Origin: Thiobacillus sp.
GTDB taxonomy: Bacteria > Pseudomonadota > Gammaproteobacteria > Burkholderiales > Thiobacillaceae
Reading direction: 5' to 3'
Assembly: GCA_011391285.1 (NCBI GenBank)
Contig: JAABQU010000240.1
Span: 1-17,082, forward strand
Length of the DNA: 17,082 nucleotides
Of the stretch, positions 1 through 6,956 are shown piece after piece. How positions within the stretch are numbered: the stretch's first letter is position 1; the number at the start of each line of letters is the position of its first letter. The position numbers and the translations under genes were made by a program. Under the pieces are notes generated by a model, which was given only the letters and a program-made list of their open reading frames with translations, was not told the DNA's origin and made no database searches.

Positions 1-895
1 GCGCCTTGATTTGCCCGCCAATGATACGGGCATTCACGAAATATTCGAGCTTGTGGATGATGACCAGGAAGGCGAGTGAGCCTGCGGCGACGTAGAGCGA
101 ATGGGACAGTGAAATGATGACGATGACGGTGTTCGAGATCAGGTTGCCCAGCACCGGCAGCAGGCCGACGACGAAGGTGACCAGCACCATGGTCTTGACG
201 AAGGGAAGCTGGACCCCGAAGGCTGGCAGGATCAGGGCCAGGTAGATCCAGGTGAGCAGGGCATTGAGCGCGGAAATCCGCACCTGCGCAAATACCACGC
301 GACGGAATGCTTCACCCAGCCGGTGCATGCGCTCGCACAGTGCCTGCGCCAGCGGTGCCATGGTGCGCTGTTGCGCTGCTTCGCGCAGTGCGATGAAGCT
401 GCCGATGATGAATCCGACCAGAATCAGCAGCAAACCGCGCCCGGCGTCGCCCCCCAGCCTGCGCAGGTCCTGCGCGTGGGTGCGCAGCCATTCGACCAGA
501 CCGGCACGTATCACGGATTCATCCCCCTGCGGCATCCACTCCCCTGCCCATGGCGGCAGCAGTTCGCGCGAGTTTTCGATCACTTCGGCCATCTTGGTGA
601 GCAGGCCGGTGAGGCCGCCTTCTGAGCGCAGATAGAGGATCACGCCGGTGGTGATGCCGCCCAGGGCGCCCAGCACGATAAGGATGATCAGCGACACCAC
701 CAGCACCCTGGACCAGGTGTGGCTCAGCCTGCCAATGACGAAGCGCGGCGCCAGCAGATGGACCAGCTGCACCATCAACAGGCCCGCCAGCAGGGCCGGC
801 AGCAAGCGCAGATACAGGACCAGCAGCAGTCCAGCGGCCATCATCATCCAGGCGGCAAGCTGGTAGCGAGTGACAGGCATCAGGGTATCAGTCAT
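1..895 (-). CDS. AI-2E family transporter (PerM/YdiK-like), 3' end missing
   Basis: A polytopic inner-membrane protein read from 895 leftwards; about 298 codons are present without a stop, so the C-terminus lies outside the window. Visible features are two hydrophobic segments near the N-terminus (about residues 13-45), another at about 55-80, a soluble amphipathic stretch of about 80 residues rich in charged groups, then several hydrophobic helices. The late segment reading VGLLPVLGNLISNTVIVI, followed by HKLEYFVNARIIGGQI, is typical of the AI-2E/PerM family (PF01594). Members export small molecules or ions, and most have no proven substrate. The ATG at 893-895 has no clear Shine-Dalgarno; an in-frame GTG three codons upstream is an alternative. 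It begins just after the terminator of the IclR gene, so it may have its own promoter or depend on readthrough. The family call is firm, the substrate unknown. Confidence 0.85.
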   Translation of the reverse strand, partial: MTDTLMPVTRYQLAAWMMMAAGLLLVLYLRLLPALLAGLLMVQLVHLLAPRFVIGRLSHTWSRVLVVSLIILIVLGALGGITTGVILYLRSEGGLTGLLTKMAEVIENSRELLPPWAGEWMPQGDESVIRAGLVEWLRTHAQDLRRLGGDAGRGLLLILVGFIIGSFIALREAAQQRTMAPLAQALCERMHRLGEAFRRVVFAQVRISALNALLTWIYLALILPAFGVQLPFVKTMVLVTFVVGLLPVLGNLISNTVIVIISLSHSLYVAAGSLAFLVIIHKLEYFVNARIIGGQIKA

Positions 896-910
896 GGCCG
901 CCACGATGCC

Positions 911-935
911 AAGAAAGCCCTCGCGGAGCAAGGGC
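911..935 (-). terminator. Intrinsic terminator downstream of the IclR gene
   Basis: On the minus strand GCCCTTGC-TCC-GCGAGGGC forms an 8-bp stem with one G-T pair and a 3-base loop, followed directly by TTTCTT. It lies about 20 bases past the IclR stop codon and 16 bases before the ATG of the AI-2E gene, so it should separate the two transcripts at least partly. Confidence 0.7.
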
Positions 936-954
936 TATGACATATGGGCTTGCT

Positions 955-1719
955 TCATGCATCTGCCGCGTAGCCCAGCGCGGCACCGGTCTGCGCGGCG
1001 GCCCGTTTCAGCGCATCGGCCCAGCCCGGCTTGTGGCGATCGGCCGGCGCCGAGATCGACAGCCCGGCGACCAGCCTGCCTTCGGCGTCGCGAATCGGCG
1101 CACCGATGCACGCCACGCCGAGTTCGGCCTCCTCACGATCATGGGCCATCTGCTCGCGACGAATCACGTCGAGTTCGCCACGCAAGCGTTCCAGCGTGGT
1201 CAGGGTGTTCGGCGTAAAAGCCGGCAGGCCGGTCCGTTCAGCGTATCCCAGCACGCTACTGGCGTTGTCCTCGGCAAGGAAGATCTTGCCGACTGCAGTG
1301 ACGTGCAGCGGCGCGTGGGCACCGACCACCTGCACCACCTGGATCAACGTCTGCCCGCCGCTCACGCGTTCGACATAGACCGCCTCGTCGCCGCGCCGCA
1401 CAATCAAGTTAACGGTTTCGCCGGTCTGTTCGGCCAGTTGCTGCATGAAGGGCATGGCCACCTGGCGGATATTGAGCCGGGCGCGCAAGCGATTGCCCAC
1501 TTCCAGCCAGCGCACCCCCAAGTCGTATTCGCCGGCACCGCTTTTCTCGACCAGGCCGTGTGCCATCAGCGCGCCAAGGATACGGTGGGCGCTGGCCGTA
1601 TGCAGGCCAGCCTGTTCCGCCAGGCGGGTCAGGTTGACCGGGCCCGGTGCTCGGGAGAGGACGCCGACCAGCGCCATCGCGCGGTCGAGCACCTGAATGG
1701 ATGAGCTGACGTTTTTCAT
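955..1719 (-). CDS. IclR-family transcriptional regulator
   Basis: A DNA-binding regulator of 254 residues, normal for the family. Residues about 6-65 form the winged helix-turn-helix (RAMALVGVLSRAPGPVNLT, then LAEQAGLHTASAHRILGAL as helix-turn-helix, then the wing around EYDLG). Residues about 80-250 are the IclR effector-binding domain, with the typical GETVNLIVRRGDEAVYVERV and HVTAVGKIFLAE stretches and a late cysteine in GVACIGAPI. The start at 1719 (MKNVSSSIQ) is chosen over an in-frame ATG at 1737 because the usual N-terminus begins here; neither has a good ribosome site. It is divergent from the phosphoketolase-like gene. The shared intergenic region holds repeated dyads, one of which covers its own start codon, which suggests autoregulation plus control of the operon. 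The ligand is unknown; glyoxylate, glycolate or an acid sugar are guesses from context. Confidence 0.93.
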   Translation of the reverse strand: MKNVSSSIQVLDRAMALVGVLSRAPGPVNLTRLAEQAGLHTASAHRILGALMAHGLVEKSGAGEYDLGVRWLEVGNRLRARLNIRQVAMPFMQQLAEQTGETVNLIVRRGDEAVYVERVSGGQTLIQVVQVVGAHAPLHVTAVGKIFLAEDNASSVLGYAERTGLPAFTPNTLTTLERLRGELDVIRREQMAHDREEAELGVACIGAPIRDAEGRLVAGLSISAPADRHKPGWADALKRAAAQTGAALGYAADA

Positions 1720-1728
1720 GAAGTGAAA
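1714..1728. promoter_or_regulatory. Operator-like dyad A (TTTCA-N5-TGAAA)
   Basis: A perfect 5+5 inverted repeat, TTTCATGAAGTGAAA, that extends one more pair outward (T1713/A1729). It overlaps the ATG of the IclR gene at 1717-1719. It has the same half-sites and spacing as dyad D beside the phosphoketolase-like gene. The size and placement suit an IclR operator used for autorepression, which is an inference. Confidence 0.6.
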
Positions 1729-1733
1729 ATTTA

Positions 1734-1746
1734 TCACGCATTGTGA
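1734..1746. promoter_or_regulatory. Operator-like dyad B (TCAC-N5-GTGA)
   Basis: TCAC-GCATT-GTGA is a perfect 4+4 inverted repeat. The right half continues as GTGAAA, as in the other sites. Its centre at 1740 is 19 bp from that of dyad A, close to two helical turns, so two regulator dimers could bind the same DNA face. Confidence 0.5.
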
Positions 1747-1754
1747 AATTGGGC

Positions 1755-1766
1755 GCAGTTTACTGC
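1755..1766. promoter_or_regulatory. Short palindrome between the operator pairs
   Basis: GCAGT-TT-ACTGC is a perfect 12-bp palindrome centred at 1760.5, about 20 bp from dyad B. Its sequence differs from the TTTCA dyads, so it may be a site for another factor, part of a promoter spacer, or chance. Confidence 0.3.
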
Positions 1767-1782
1767 TTCAATACGGCCATCG

Positions 1783-1797
1783 TTTCATATCATGTGA
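1783..1797. promoter_or_regulatory. Operator-like dyad C (imperfect TTTCA-N5-TGTGA)
   Basis: TTTCATATCATGTGA matches dyad D in its first nine bases and degenerates in the right half (TGTGA for TGAAA). Its start is exactly 20 bp from that of dyad D, two helical turns, so C and D form a direct repeat of operator units. Confidence 0.5.
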
Positions 1798-1802
1798 GAC
1801 AT

Positions 1803-1817
1803 TTTCATATCGTGAAA
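1803..1817. promoter_or_regulatory. Operator-like dyad D (TTTCA-N5-TGAAA) overlapping the ribosome site
   Basis: TTTCATATCGTGAAA is a perfect 5+5 inverted repeat that runs into the Shine-Dalgarno of the phosphoketolase-like gene (AAAGGA, 1815-1820; ATG at 1827). A regulator bound here would sit between the promoter and the start codon, a position that suits repression by blocking transcription. Confidence 0.6.
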
Positions 1818-1826
1818 GGAATTGCC

Positions 1827-4052
1827 ATGAGCGCACAGATGCAGTCTGCCCCCGAATCCTTCCCGACCTTCTGCGAAGGTATCCAGTATTTCGCCGACAG
1901 CTTTCCGGAAATCGACCGCCTGGGCGCCGCACCGCTCCTGGGGCCGGACCAGCCCGCACTGCCGGATGCAAGCAGCGAGGCGGCCATTTATCAGACCCTG
2001 CTCGCCGCCGACGCACTGCGTTATCTGACGCTGCAGGTCACCGGCAGCAAGTCGTCCGGCCATCCGGGCGGCTTCGCCTCGAGCGCCGACGCTGTCGCCG
2101 CGCTGCATCTGCTGGGCCACCGCAACATGGTGACCGAGGTCGGCCACCACGCGCCCGGCTTCTATTCGGCGATGTTTCTCGACACCTCCCTCGAGGACAT
2201 GGGCATCCATACGGTTTCCGACATGCGCACGCGCTTCCGCGAGCGGCACGGCCTGCTCGGCCACCTGTCCGGCGCGATTCCAGGGCTGCTCGCGCCCGCC
2301 GGCCCCTTGGGCCAGGGCCAGCACTTCGCGTTGGCGGGCGCTTACTTGCATCGCGACAAGCTGTTCCCGGTCACCATCGGCGACGGCGGTCTGGGCGAGC
2401 CCTACATCATGAGCGCGTTCCAGCACTTCGCCACCGCCTACCCGGACATCACCAACTACCTGCCGGTGCTGGTGTGGAACGGCTATTCGCAGGAGCACCA
2501 CAGCATGGTGTCGCTATGGGACAACGGCCGCATGGCCGCCTACTGGCGCGCGCACGGCTTCGACGAGGTGCACCTGATCGACGCCCGCGACTTCGCCGAC
2601 ACGCCCGACGCACCGGTGTACGCCGACTCGACCACTTTCGGCTTCAAGGCGCGCATGGCCTTCACCGGCGCCATCCTGAAAGCCGCCGACGCCGCTGCGA
2701 AGAGCGCGCTGTCAGGCCGCCGCGCCTGCCTCATCGTCAAGCAGCTGAAGGGCGCGGGCGTGCATGCCACCGGCGCCAAGTCGCACAACCTCTACGCGCA
2801 CCACACGCTCGACTCCGACGACGTGAAGGGCGGGCTGCAGCGCCGCGCGCTGCCGATCCAGGCCTGGAAGGTGACCCGCGAGAACTTCCGTCATGCCGGC
2901 GGCGGCCCCGCCGCACGCGTGGCGGTGACCGAAAGCGTGCGTGATCTGCCCAGCCTCGACGGCCTGTCGCTGACCGAATTCGCGGTCGGCGAAAACCACG
3001 TTCCCACCACCGCCTTCGGCCAGGTGGTCGGCGAAGTGGGCAAGCGCGACCCGATGTTCGTCGTCACCAACGCCGACGGCAACGAGGCCTCCGCCATGGC
3101 CAACATCAACAAGGCGCTGACGATCCGCCACCCGACCGCCGACGACCTTTATTTCCAGGGCCCGTCCGGCCAGGTCTACGAGCCGCTCAACGAGGACGCC
3201 TGCGCCGGTCTCGCGGTAGGCGTGTCGCTGTTCGGCGGCCGCAGCCTGTGGGCGAGCTACGAGTCCTTCGCCATCAACGGTCTGCCGATCTGGCAGACGG
3301 TGACGCAGGCGATGGCCGAACTGCGCCGCCCGACGCCCGCGACGGTGTGCCTGTTCACCGCCGGCGCGCTGGAACAAGGGCGCAACGGCTGGACCCACCA
3401 GCGCCCGGAAATCGAGAGCTACTTCGCCGCGATGATGCGGAACGGCAACGTCTACCCGCTGTTCCCGGTCGACGCCAACATGATCCAGGCGAGCTACGAG
3501 TGGGCCTTGCGCCAGCACAACAAGGGCATCGTCATCACCGCCTCGAAGTCGCCGCTGCCGGTGCACGCCACCATGGCGCAGAGCTTCCAGGCGATCGACG
3601 ACGGCGCGATGGTGCTGAAGGAAACCAAGGGATCGCACACCGTGGTGTTCGCGGTGACGGGCGACATGGTGCTGCAGCCGGTGTTGGCCGCCGCGGCCTC
3701 GCTGGCCGAAGCCGGCATCGGCTCGCGCATCGTTGCCGTGGTCAACCCGCGCCGCCTGTATCGCCCCAGCGATGTGCTGTGGAACAGCGTGTCGGAACCC
3801 GACGGCCGCTTCATGGATGACGCCGCGTTCAAGGCGATGTTCCATGGCGACGTGCTGATCGGCGTCACCGGCGGTCCGTCGGGCCCGCTGGAGCCGGTGA
3901 TGCTGCGCAGCCAGGCCGCGCAGCGCGACGTCTTCTGCTGGAAGCGCGGCGAAACCACCGCCAACCCGCAGCAGCTGTTCGACTTCAACGGCATGAACGC
4001 GCAGGCGATGCACGATCGTGCGCTGGCGATGCTGGAACAGGCCGCGGCTTAA
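1827..4052 (+). CDS. Divergent phosphoketolase-like (XFP-type) thiamine-diphosphate enzyme
   Basis: A 741-residue ThDP enzyme related to phosphoketolase/transketolase. Such proteins are sometimes labelled 'xylulose 5-phosphate 3-epimerase', a name I think is not supported by the fold. Phosphoketolases cleave xylulose 5-phosphate or fructose 6-phosphate with phosphate to acetyl-phosphate and an aldose phosphate. Visible: SGHPGG with H79; GHHAPGFYS (H107/H108); the ThDP motif IGDGG at 184-188 closing at WNGYS (N218); K319-H326 region (HNLYAHH); VYEPLNED with a probable catalytic E456; YESF at 478-481; RNGWTHQRPEIES with H524; and FPVDAN at 546-551. The last three blocks match phosphoketolase more than transketolase. 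Typical phosphoketolases are about 790-830 residues, so this one is short. The ATG at 1827 is preferred over a GTG at 1743 because AAAGGA lies 6 bases before it and the extra residues match nothing. It is the first gene of the operon. The superfamily is firm; the substrate is not. Confidence 0.8.
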   Translation: MSAQMQSAPESFPTFCEGIQYFADSFPEIDRLGAAPLLGPDQPALPDASSEAAIYQTLLAADALRYLTLQVTGSKSSGHPGGFASSADAVAALHLLGHRNMVTEVGHHAPGFYSAMFLDTSLEDMGIHTVSDMRTRFRERHGLLGHLSGAIPGLLAPAGPLGQGQHFALAGAYLHRDKLFPVTIGDGGLGEPYIMSAFQHFATAYPDITNYLPVLVWNGYSQEHHSMVSLWDNGRMAAYWRAHGFDEVHLIDARDFADTPDAPVYADSTTFGFKARMAFTGAILKAADAAAKSALSGRRACLIVKQLKGAGVHATGAKSHNLYAHHTLDSDDVKGGLQRRALPIQAWKVTRENFRHAGGGPAARVAVTESVRDLPSLDGLSLTEFAVGENHVPTTAFGQVVGEVGKRDPMFVVTNADGNEASAMANINKALTIRHPTADDLYFQGPSGQVYEPLNEDACAGLAVGVSLFGGRSLWASYESFAINGLPIWQTVTQAMAELRRPTPATVCLFTAGALEQGRNGWTHQRPEIESYFAAMMRNGNVYPLFPVDANMIQASYEWALRQHNKGIVITASKSPLPVHATMAQSFQAIDDGAMVLKETKGSHTVVFAVTGDMVLQPVLAAAASLAEAGIGSRIVAVVNPRRLYRPSDVLWNSVSEPDGRFMDDAAFKAMFHGDVLIGVTGGPSGPLEPVMLRSQAAQRDVFCWKRGETTANPQQLFDFNGMNAQAMHDRALAMLEQAAA

Positions 4053-4059
4053 AGGCTCA

Positions 4060-4130
4060 TCCACGAAGGACACGGAAAAACACGAAGAAACAATCTGCTC
4101 GTCTTCGTGAACCTTCGTGCCCTTCGTGGA
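4060..4130. repeat. Imperfect palindrome of CACGAAGG units
   Basis: The outer arms TCCACGAAGG (4060-4069) and CCTTCGTGGA (4121-4130) are perfectly complementary over 10 bp. Inner arms CACGAAGA (4081-4088) and TCTTCGTG (4102-4109) pair again, with a loop of about 13 bases and mismatched sequence between. CACGAAG or its complement occurs repeatedly in each arm. It resembles the short intergenic CACGAAGG-type palindromes dispersed in many environmental bacterial genomes, from memory of such repeats. Here it sits inside a probable operon, between the phosphoketolase-like stop and the kinase ribosome site, and in RNA would form a long hairpin that could stabilise the upstream message or reduce readthrough. 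Confidence 0.75.
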
Positions 4131-4147
4131 CATATAAGGTGTAGACC

Positions 4148-5482
4148 ATGAACCCGAAAATCATCGTCCTCGACGACGATCCCACCGGCTCGCAAACGGT
4201 GCATTCGTGCCTGCTGCTGACGCATTGGGACGTCGCCACGCTGAAGGCGGCGCTGGCGGACGCCGCGCCACTGTTCTTCATTCTGACCAATACACGGGGG
4301 ATGGACGCGGAACGCGCCGCCGCCGTCACGCGCGAGGTGTGCGTCAACCTCAAGGCCGCGCTCGCAGACTACGCCGGGCCGGTGTTGTTCGTGTCGCGCT
4401 CGGACTCGACCCTGCGCGGCCACTATCCGGTGGAAACCGATGTGATGAACGCCGTGCTCGGGCCGTTCGATGCCACGCTGCTGACCCCGGCGTTCTTCGA
4501 GGGCGGCCGCATCACGCGAGACAGCACGCATTACCTGATGGTCGACGGCAAGCCGGTGCCGACGCATGAAACCGAATTCGCGCGCGACTCGGTGTTCGGC
4601 TACAGCACGGCCTATCTGCCCGATTATGTCGCGGAAAAAACCGCTGGCCGCGTCGCCGCCGAAGATGTCGCGCGCCTGACGCTGGCCGACCTGCGTGCCG
4701 GCGGTGCAGGCGAATGGCTTGCCGCGCTGCACGACAACACGGTGGGCGTGGTCGATGGCGAATCAGCCGACGACTACCGCTTGTTCGCCGATGCCGTGCT
4801 GACGGCCGCTGCCGGCGGCAAACGACTCCTGTTCCGCAGCGCAGCCTCGCTGCTCACCGCGTTGGCGAAGTTGCCGCCGCAGCCGGTCGCCGCTGAATCC
4901 TTCGCCACGCTGGTGCGCGACGGACAGCCCGGCGCCATCGTCGTCGGCTCGCACGTGGCCAAGACCACCGCGCAGCTGACCGCGCTCCTGAAGGAACGCG
5001 GCGTGGTCGGCCTGCCGCTCGACGTGACCCGCCTGCCGGCGGCGCGCGGAGCAGTGGTCGACGAACTGACGGCAAGCATCGCCCATGCCCATGCGCGCGG
5101 CCTCACCCCGGTCGTGTTCACCAGCCGCGCAGAGCTTGCGTTCGCCAGCGTGGCCGAACGGCTGGCCTTCGGCGAGTCGGTGTCGGGCACGCTGATGGAC
5201 GTGGTGAAAAGGCTGCCGACGACGCTGGGCTTCCTGATAAGCAAGGGCGGCATCACCTCCAACGACGTGCTGTCGACCGGGCTGGCGCTGGCCGCATCGC
5301 GCGTGCTGGGGCAAATCCTCCCCGGCGTCACCGTCGTGCAGACGCCGCCCGGGCACCGTCTGCCGCGGCTGCCGGTGGTTATTTTTCCCGGCAACGTCGG
5401 CGGCGACGGTGCGCTGGCGAAGGCCTACCGGCGACTCGCACCCTCGCACGCACGGCCCAGCCCGGCTAAACTCGCAGCCTGA
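4148..5482 (+). CDS. DUF1537 / four-carbon acid sugar kinase family protein
   Basis: An ATP-dependent kinase of 444 residues. Characterised relatives (OtnK, DtnK, OiaK) phosphorylate four-carbon acid sugars such as 3-oxo-tetronate or D-threonate, or branched relatives, in acid-sugar catabolism. The N-terminal substrate domain starts with the signature VLDDDPTGSQTVH (residues 7-19), followed by TNTRGM (48-52 region) and SRSDSTLRGHYP (83-94). The C-terminal nucleotide domain starts near VVGSHVAKTTAQL (265-277) and carries ISKGGITSNDV (364-374), VLGQILPGV (387-394) and FPGNVGGDGAL (413-423). A Shine-Dalgarno AAGGTG lies at 4136-4141. No aldolase or dehydrogenase partner usual for OtnK pathways is present; the neighbours are a phosphoketolase-like enzyme and glycolate oxidase. 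The family is sure, the substrate unknown. Confidence 0.9.
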   Translation: MNPKIIVLDDDPTGSQTVHSCLLLTHWDVATLKAALADAAPLFFILTNTRGMDAERAAAVTREVCVNLKAALADYAGPVLFVSRSDSTLRGHYPVETDVMNAVLGPFDATLLTPAFFEGGRITRDSTHYLMVDGKPVPTHETEFARDSVFGYSTAYLPDYVAEKTAGRVAAEDVARLTLADLRAGGAGEWLAALHDNTVGVVDGESADDYRLFADAVLTAAAGGKRLLFRSAASLLTALAKLPPQPVAAESFATLVRDGQPGAIVVGSHVAKTTAQLTALLKERGVVGLPLDVTRLPAARGAVVDELTASIAHAHARGLTPVVFTSRAELAFASVAERLAFGESVSGTLMDVVKRLPTTLGFLISKGGITSNDVLSTGLALAASRVLGQILPGVTVVQTPPGHRLPRLPVVIFPGNVGGDGALAKAYRRLAPSHARPSPAKLAA

Positions 5483-5501
5483 ACAACGCCACCACGCTTC
5501 C

Positions 5502-6956
5502 ATGCTCAGTCCCGCCTTCCTCTCCCAGTTGCGCAAGCTCTTGCCGCCGCACTGCGTGCTCAACGAGCGCGAAGACCTGCTGCCGTTCGAGTCCGACGGC
5601 CTGGCGGCGTACCGCAACACGCCCGACGTGGTGGTGCTGCCGGAGAACGAGGCGCAGGTGGCGGCGATCCTGAAGCTGTGCCACGCGGAGAAGATCGCGG
5701 TGGTGGCCCGCGGCGCCGGCACCGGCCTGTCGGCGGGCGCCATACCCGTCGACGGCGCAGTGCTGCTGGTGCTGGCGAAGCTCAACCGGATCAAGGCAAT
5801 CGACCCGCTGGCGCGCACCGCCGTGGTCGAGCCCGGCGTGCGCAATCTCGCGATTTCCGAAGCGGTCGCCGTGCACGGCCTTTATTACGCGCCCGATCCG
5901 TCGTCGCAGATCGCCTGCTCGATCGGCGGCAACGTGGCGGAAAACTCCGGCGGCGTGCACTGCCTGAAATACGGCCTCACCGTGCACAACATCCTCAAGC
6001 TGCGCGCCTGGACCATCGACGGCCAACTGCTCGAAATCGGCAACGATTCGCTTGATGCCGCAGGCTACGACCTGCTCGCGCTCATGACAGGCTCCGAAGG
6101 CATGCTGGCGGTGATCACCGAGGTCACGGTCAAGCTGTTGCCGCGCCCCGAGCGGGCGCAGGTGGTGCTGGCCGCGTTCGACGACGTCGCCAAAGCGGGT
6201 GCTGCGGTCGGCAACATCATCGCCGCCGGCGTAATTCCGGCGGGTCTGGAGATGATGGACCGCCTCGCCATCCAGGCCGCCGAGGCCTTCGTCCACGCCG
6301 GCTATCCACTCAACTGCGAGGCGCTGCTGCTGTGCGAAGTCGACGGCGTGAACGAGGAAGTCTCGGCCGACATCTTCACCGTGCGTGCCGTGCTCGAAGC
6401 GTCCGGTGCAATCGAAATCCGCACCGCCGAGAGCGAGGAGCAGCGCCTCAAGTTCTGGGCCGGACGCAAGGCTGCCTTCCCCGCAGTGGGACGCCTCGCA
6501 CCCGACTACTACTGCATGGACGGCACCATTCCGCGCGGCGCGTTGCCGCATGTGCTGCAGCGCATCAGCGAAATGAGCACCGAATTCGGCCTCGCGGTGG
6601 CCAACGTGTTCCACGCCGGCGATGGCAACCTGCACCCGTTGATCCTGTTCGACGCCAACCAGCCGGGCGAACTGCACAAGGCCGAAAGCTTCGGCGGCAA
6701 AATACTGGAGTTGTGCGTCGAGGTCGGTGGCACCATCACCGGCGAACACGGCGTCGGGCTGGAGAAGATCAACCAGATGTGCACCCAGTTCTCCACCCCG
6801 GAGCTGGTGCGCTTCCACGACGTCAAGGCTGCGTTCGACCCTGACAAATTGCTCAACCCCGGCAAGGCGGTCCCCGAACTGCACCGCTGCGCCGAATGGG
6901 GCGCGATGCATGTCCACGGCGGCCAGTTGCCGCACCCCGAGTTGCCGAGGTTCTGA
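5502..6956 (+). CDS. glcD: Glycolate oxidase FAD subunit GlcD
   Basis: The catalytic flavoprotein subunit of the membrane-associated glycolate oxidase GlcDEF, which oxidises glycolate (often also D-lactate) to glyoxylate and passes electrons towards the quinone pool. It has 484 residues, close to the usual 499. The FAD-binding PCMH domain spans about 40-215, with ARGAGTGLSAGAIP (69-82), DPSSQIACSIGGNVAENSGG (132-151) and MTGSEGMLAVITEV (195-208). The FAD-oxidase C-terminal domain follows, with VFHAGDGNLHPLILFD (369-384, metal/substrate histidines) and TGEHGVGLEKI (413-423). The ATG at 5502 begins where the family begins, although no Shine-Dalgarno is seen; it lies 19 bases after the kinase stop, so translation may be coupled. 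Its stop overlaps the glcE start. Confidence 0.95.
   Translation: MLSPAFLSQLRKLLPPHCVLNEREDLLPFESDGLAAYRNTPDVVVLPENEAQVAAILKLCHAEKIAVVARGAGTGLSAGAIPVDGAVLLVLAKLNRIKAIDPLARTAVVEPGVRNLAISEAVAVHGLYYAPDPSSQIACSIGGNVAENSGGVHCLKYGLTVHNILKLRAWTIDGQLLEIGNDSLDAAGYDLLALMTGSEGMLAVITEVTVKLLPRPERAQVVLAAFDDVAKAGAAVGNIIAAGVIPAGLEMMDRLAIQAAEAFVHAGYPLNCEALLLCEVDGVNEEVSADIFTVRAVLEASGAIEIRTAESEEQRLKFWAGRKAAFPAVGRLAPDYYCMDGTIPRGALPHVLQRISEMSTEFGLAVANVFHAGDGNLHPLILFDANQPGELHKAESFGGKILELCVEVGGTITGEHGVGLEKINQMCTQFSTPELVRFHDVKAAFDPDKLLNPGKAVPELHRCAEWGAMHVHGGQLPHPELPRF

Noticed and set aside
1743..1826. N-terminal extension of the phosphoketolase-like protein from a GTG at 1743
   Set aside because: It would run through the operator-like dyads, has no ribosome site, and the ATG at 1827 has a good one.
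2712..4133. A 473-codon open frame antisense to the phosphoketolase-like gene
   Set aside because: Low-complexity arginine/histidine/glycine-rich translation with no motif, and the opposite strand encodes a clear ThDP enzyme.
4763..5845. A 360-codon antisense frame spanning the kinase-glcD junction
   Set aside because: It crosses two well-supported genes on the other strand and shows no family features.
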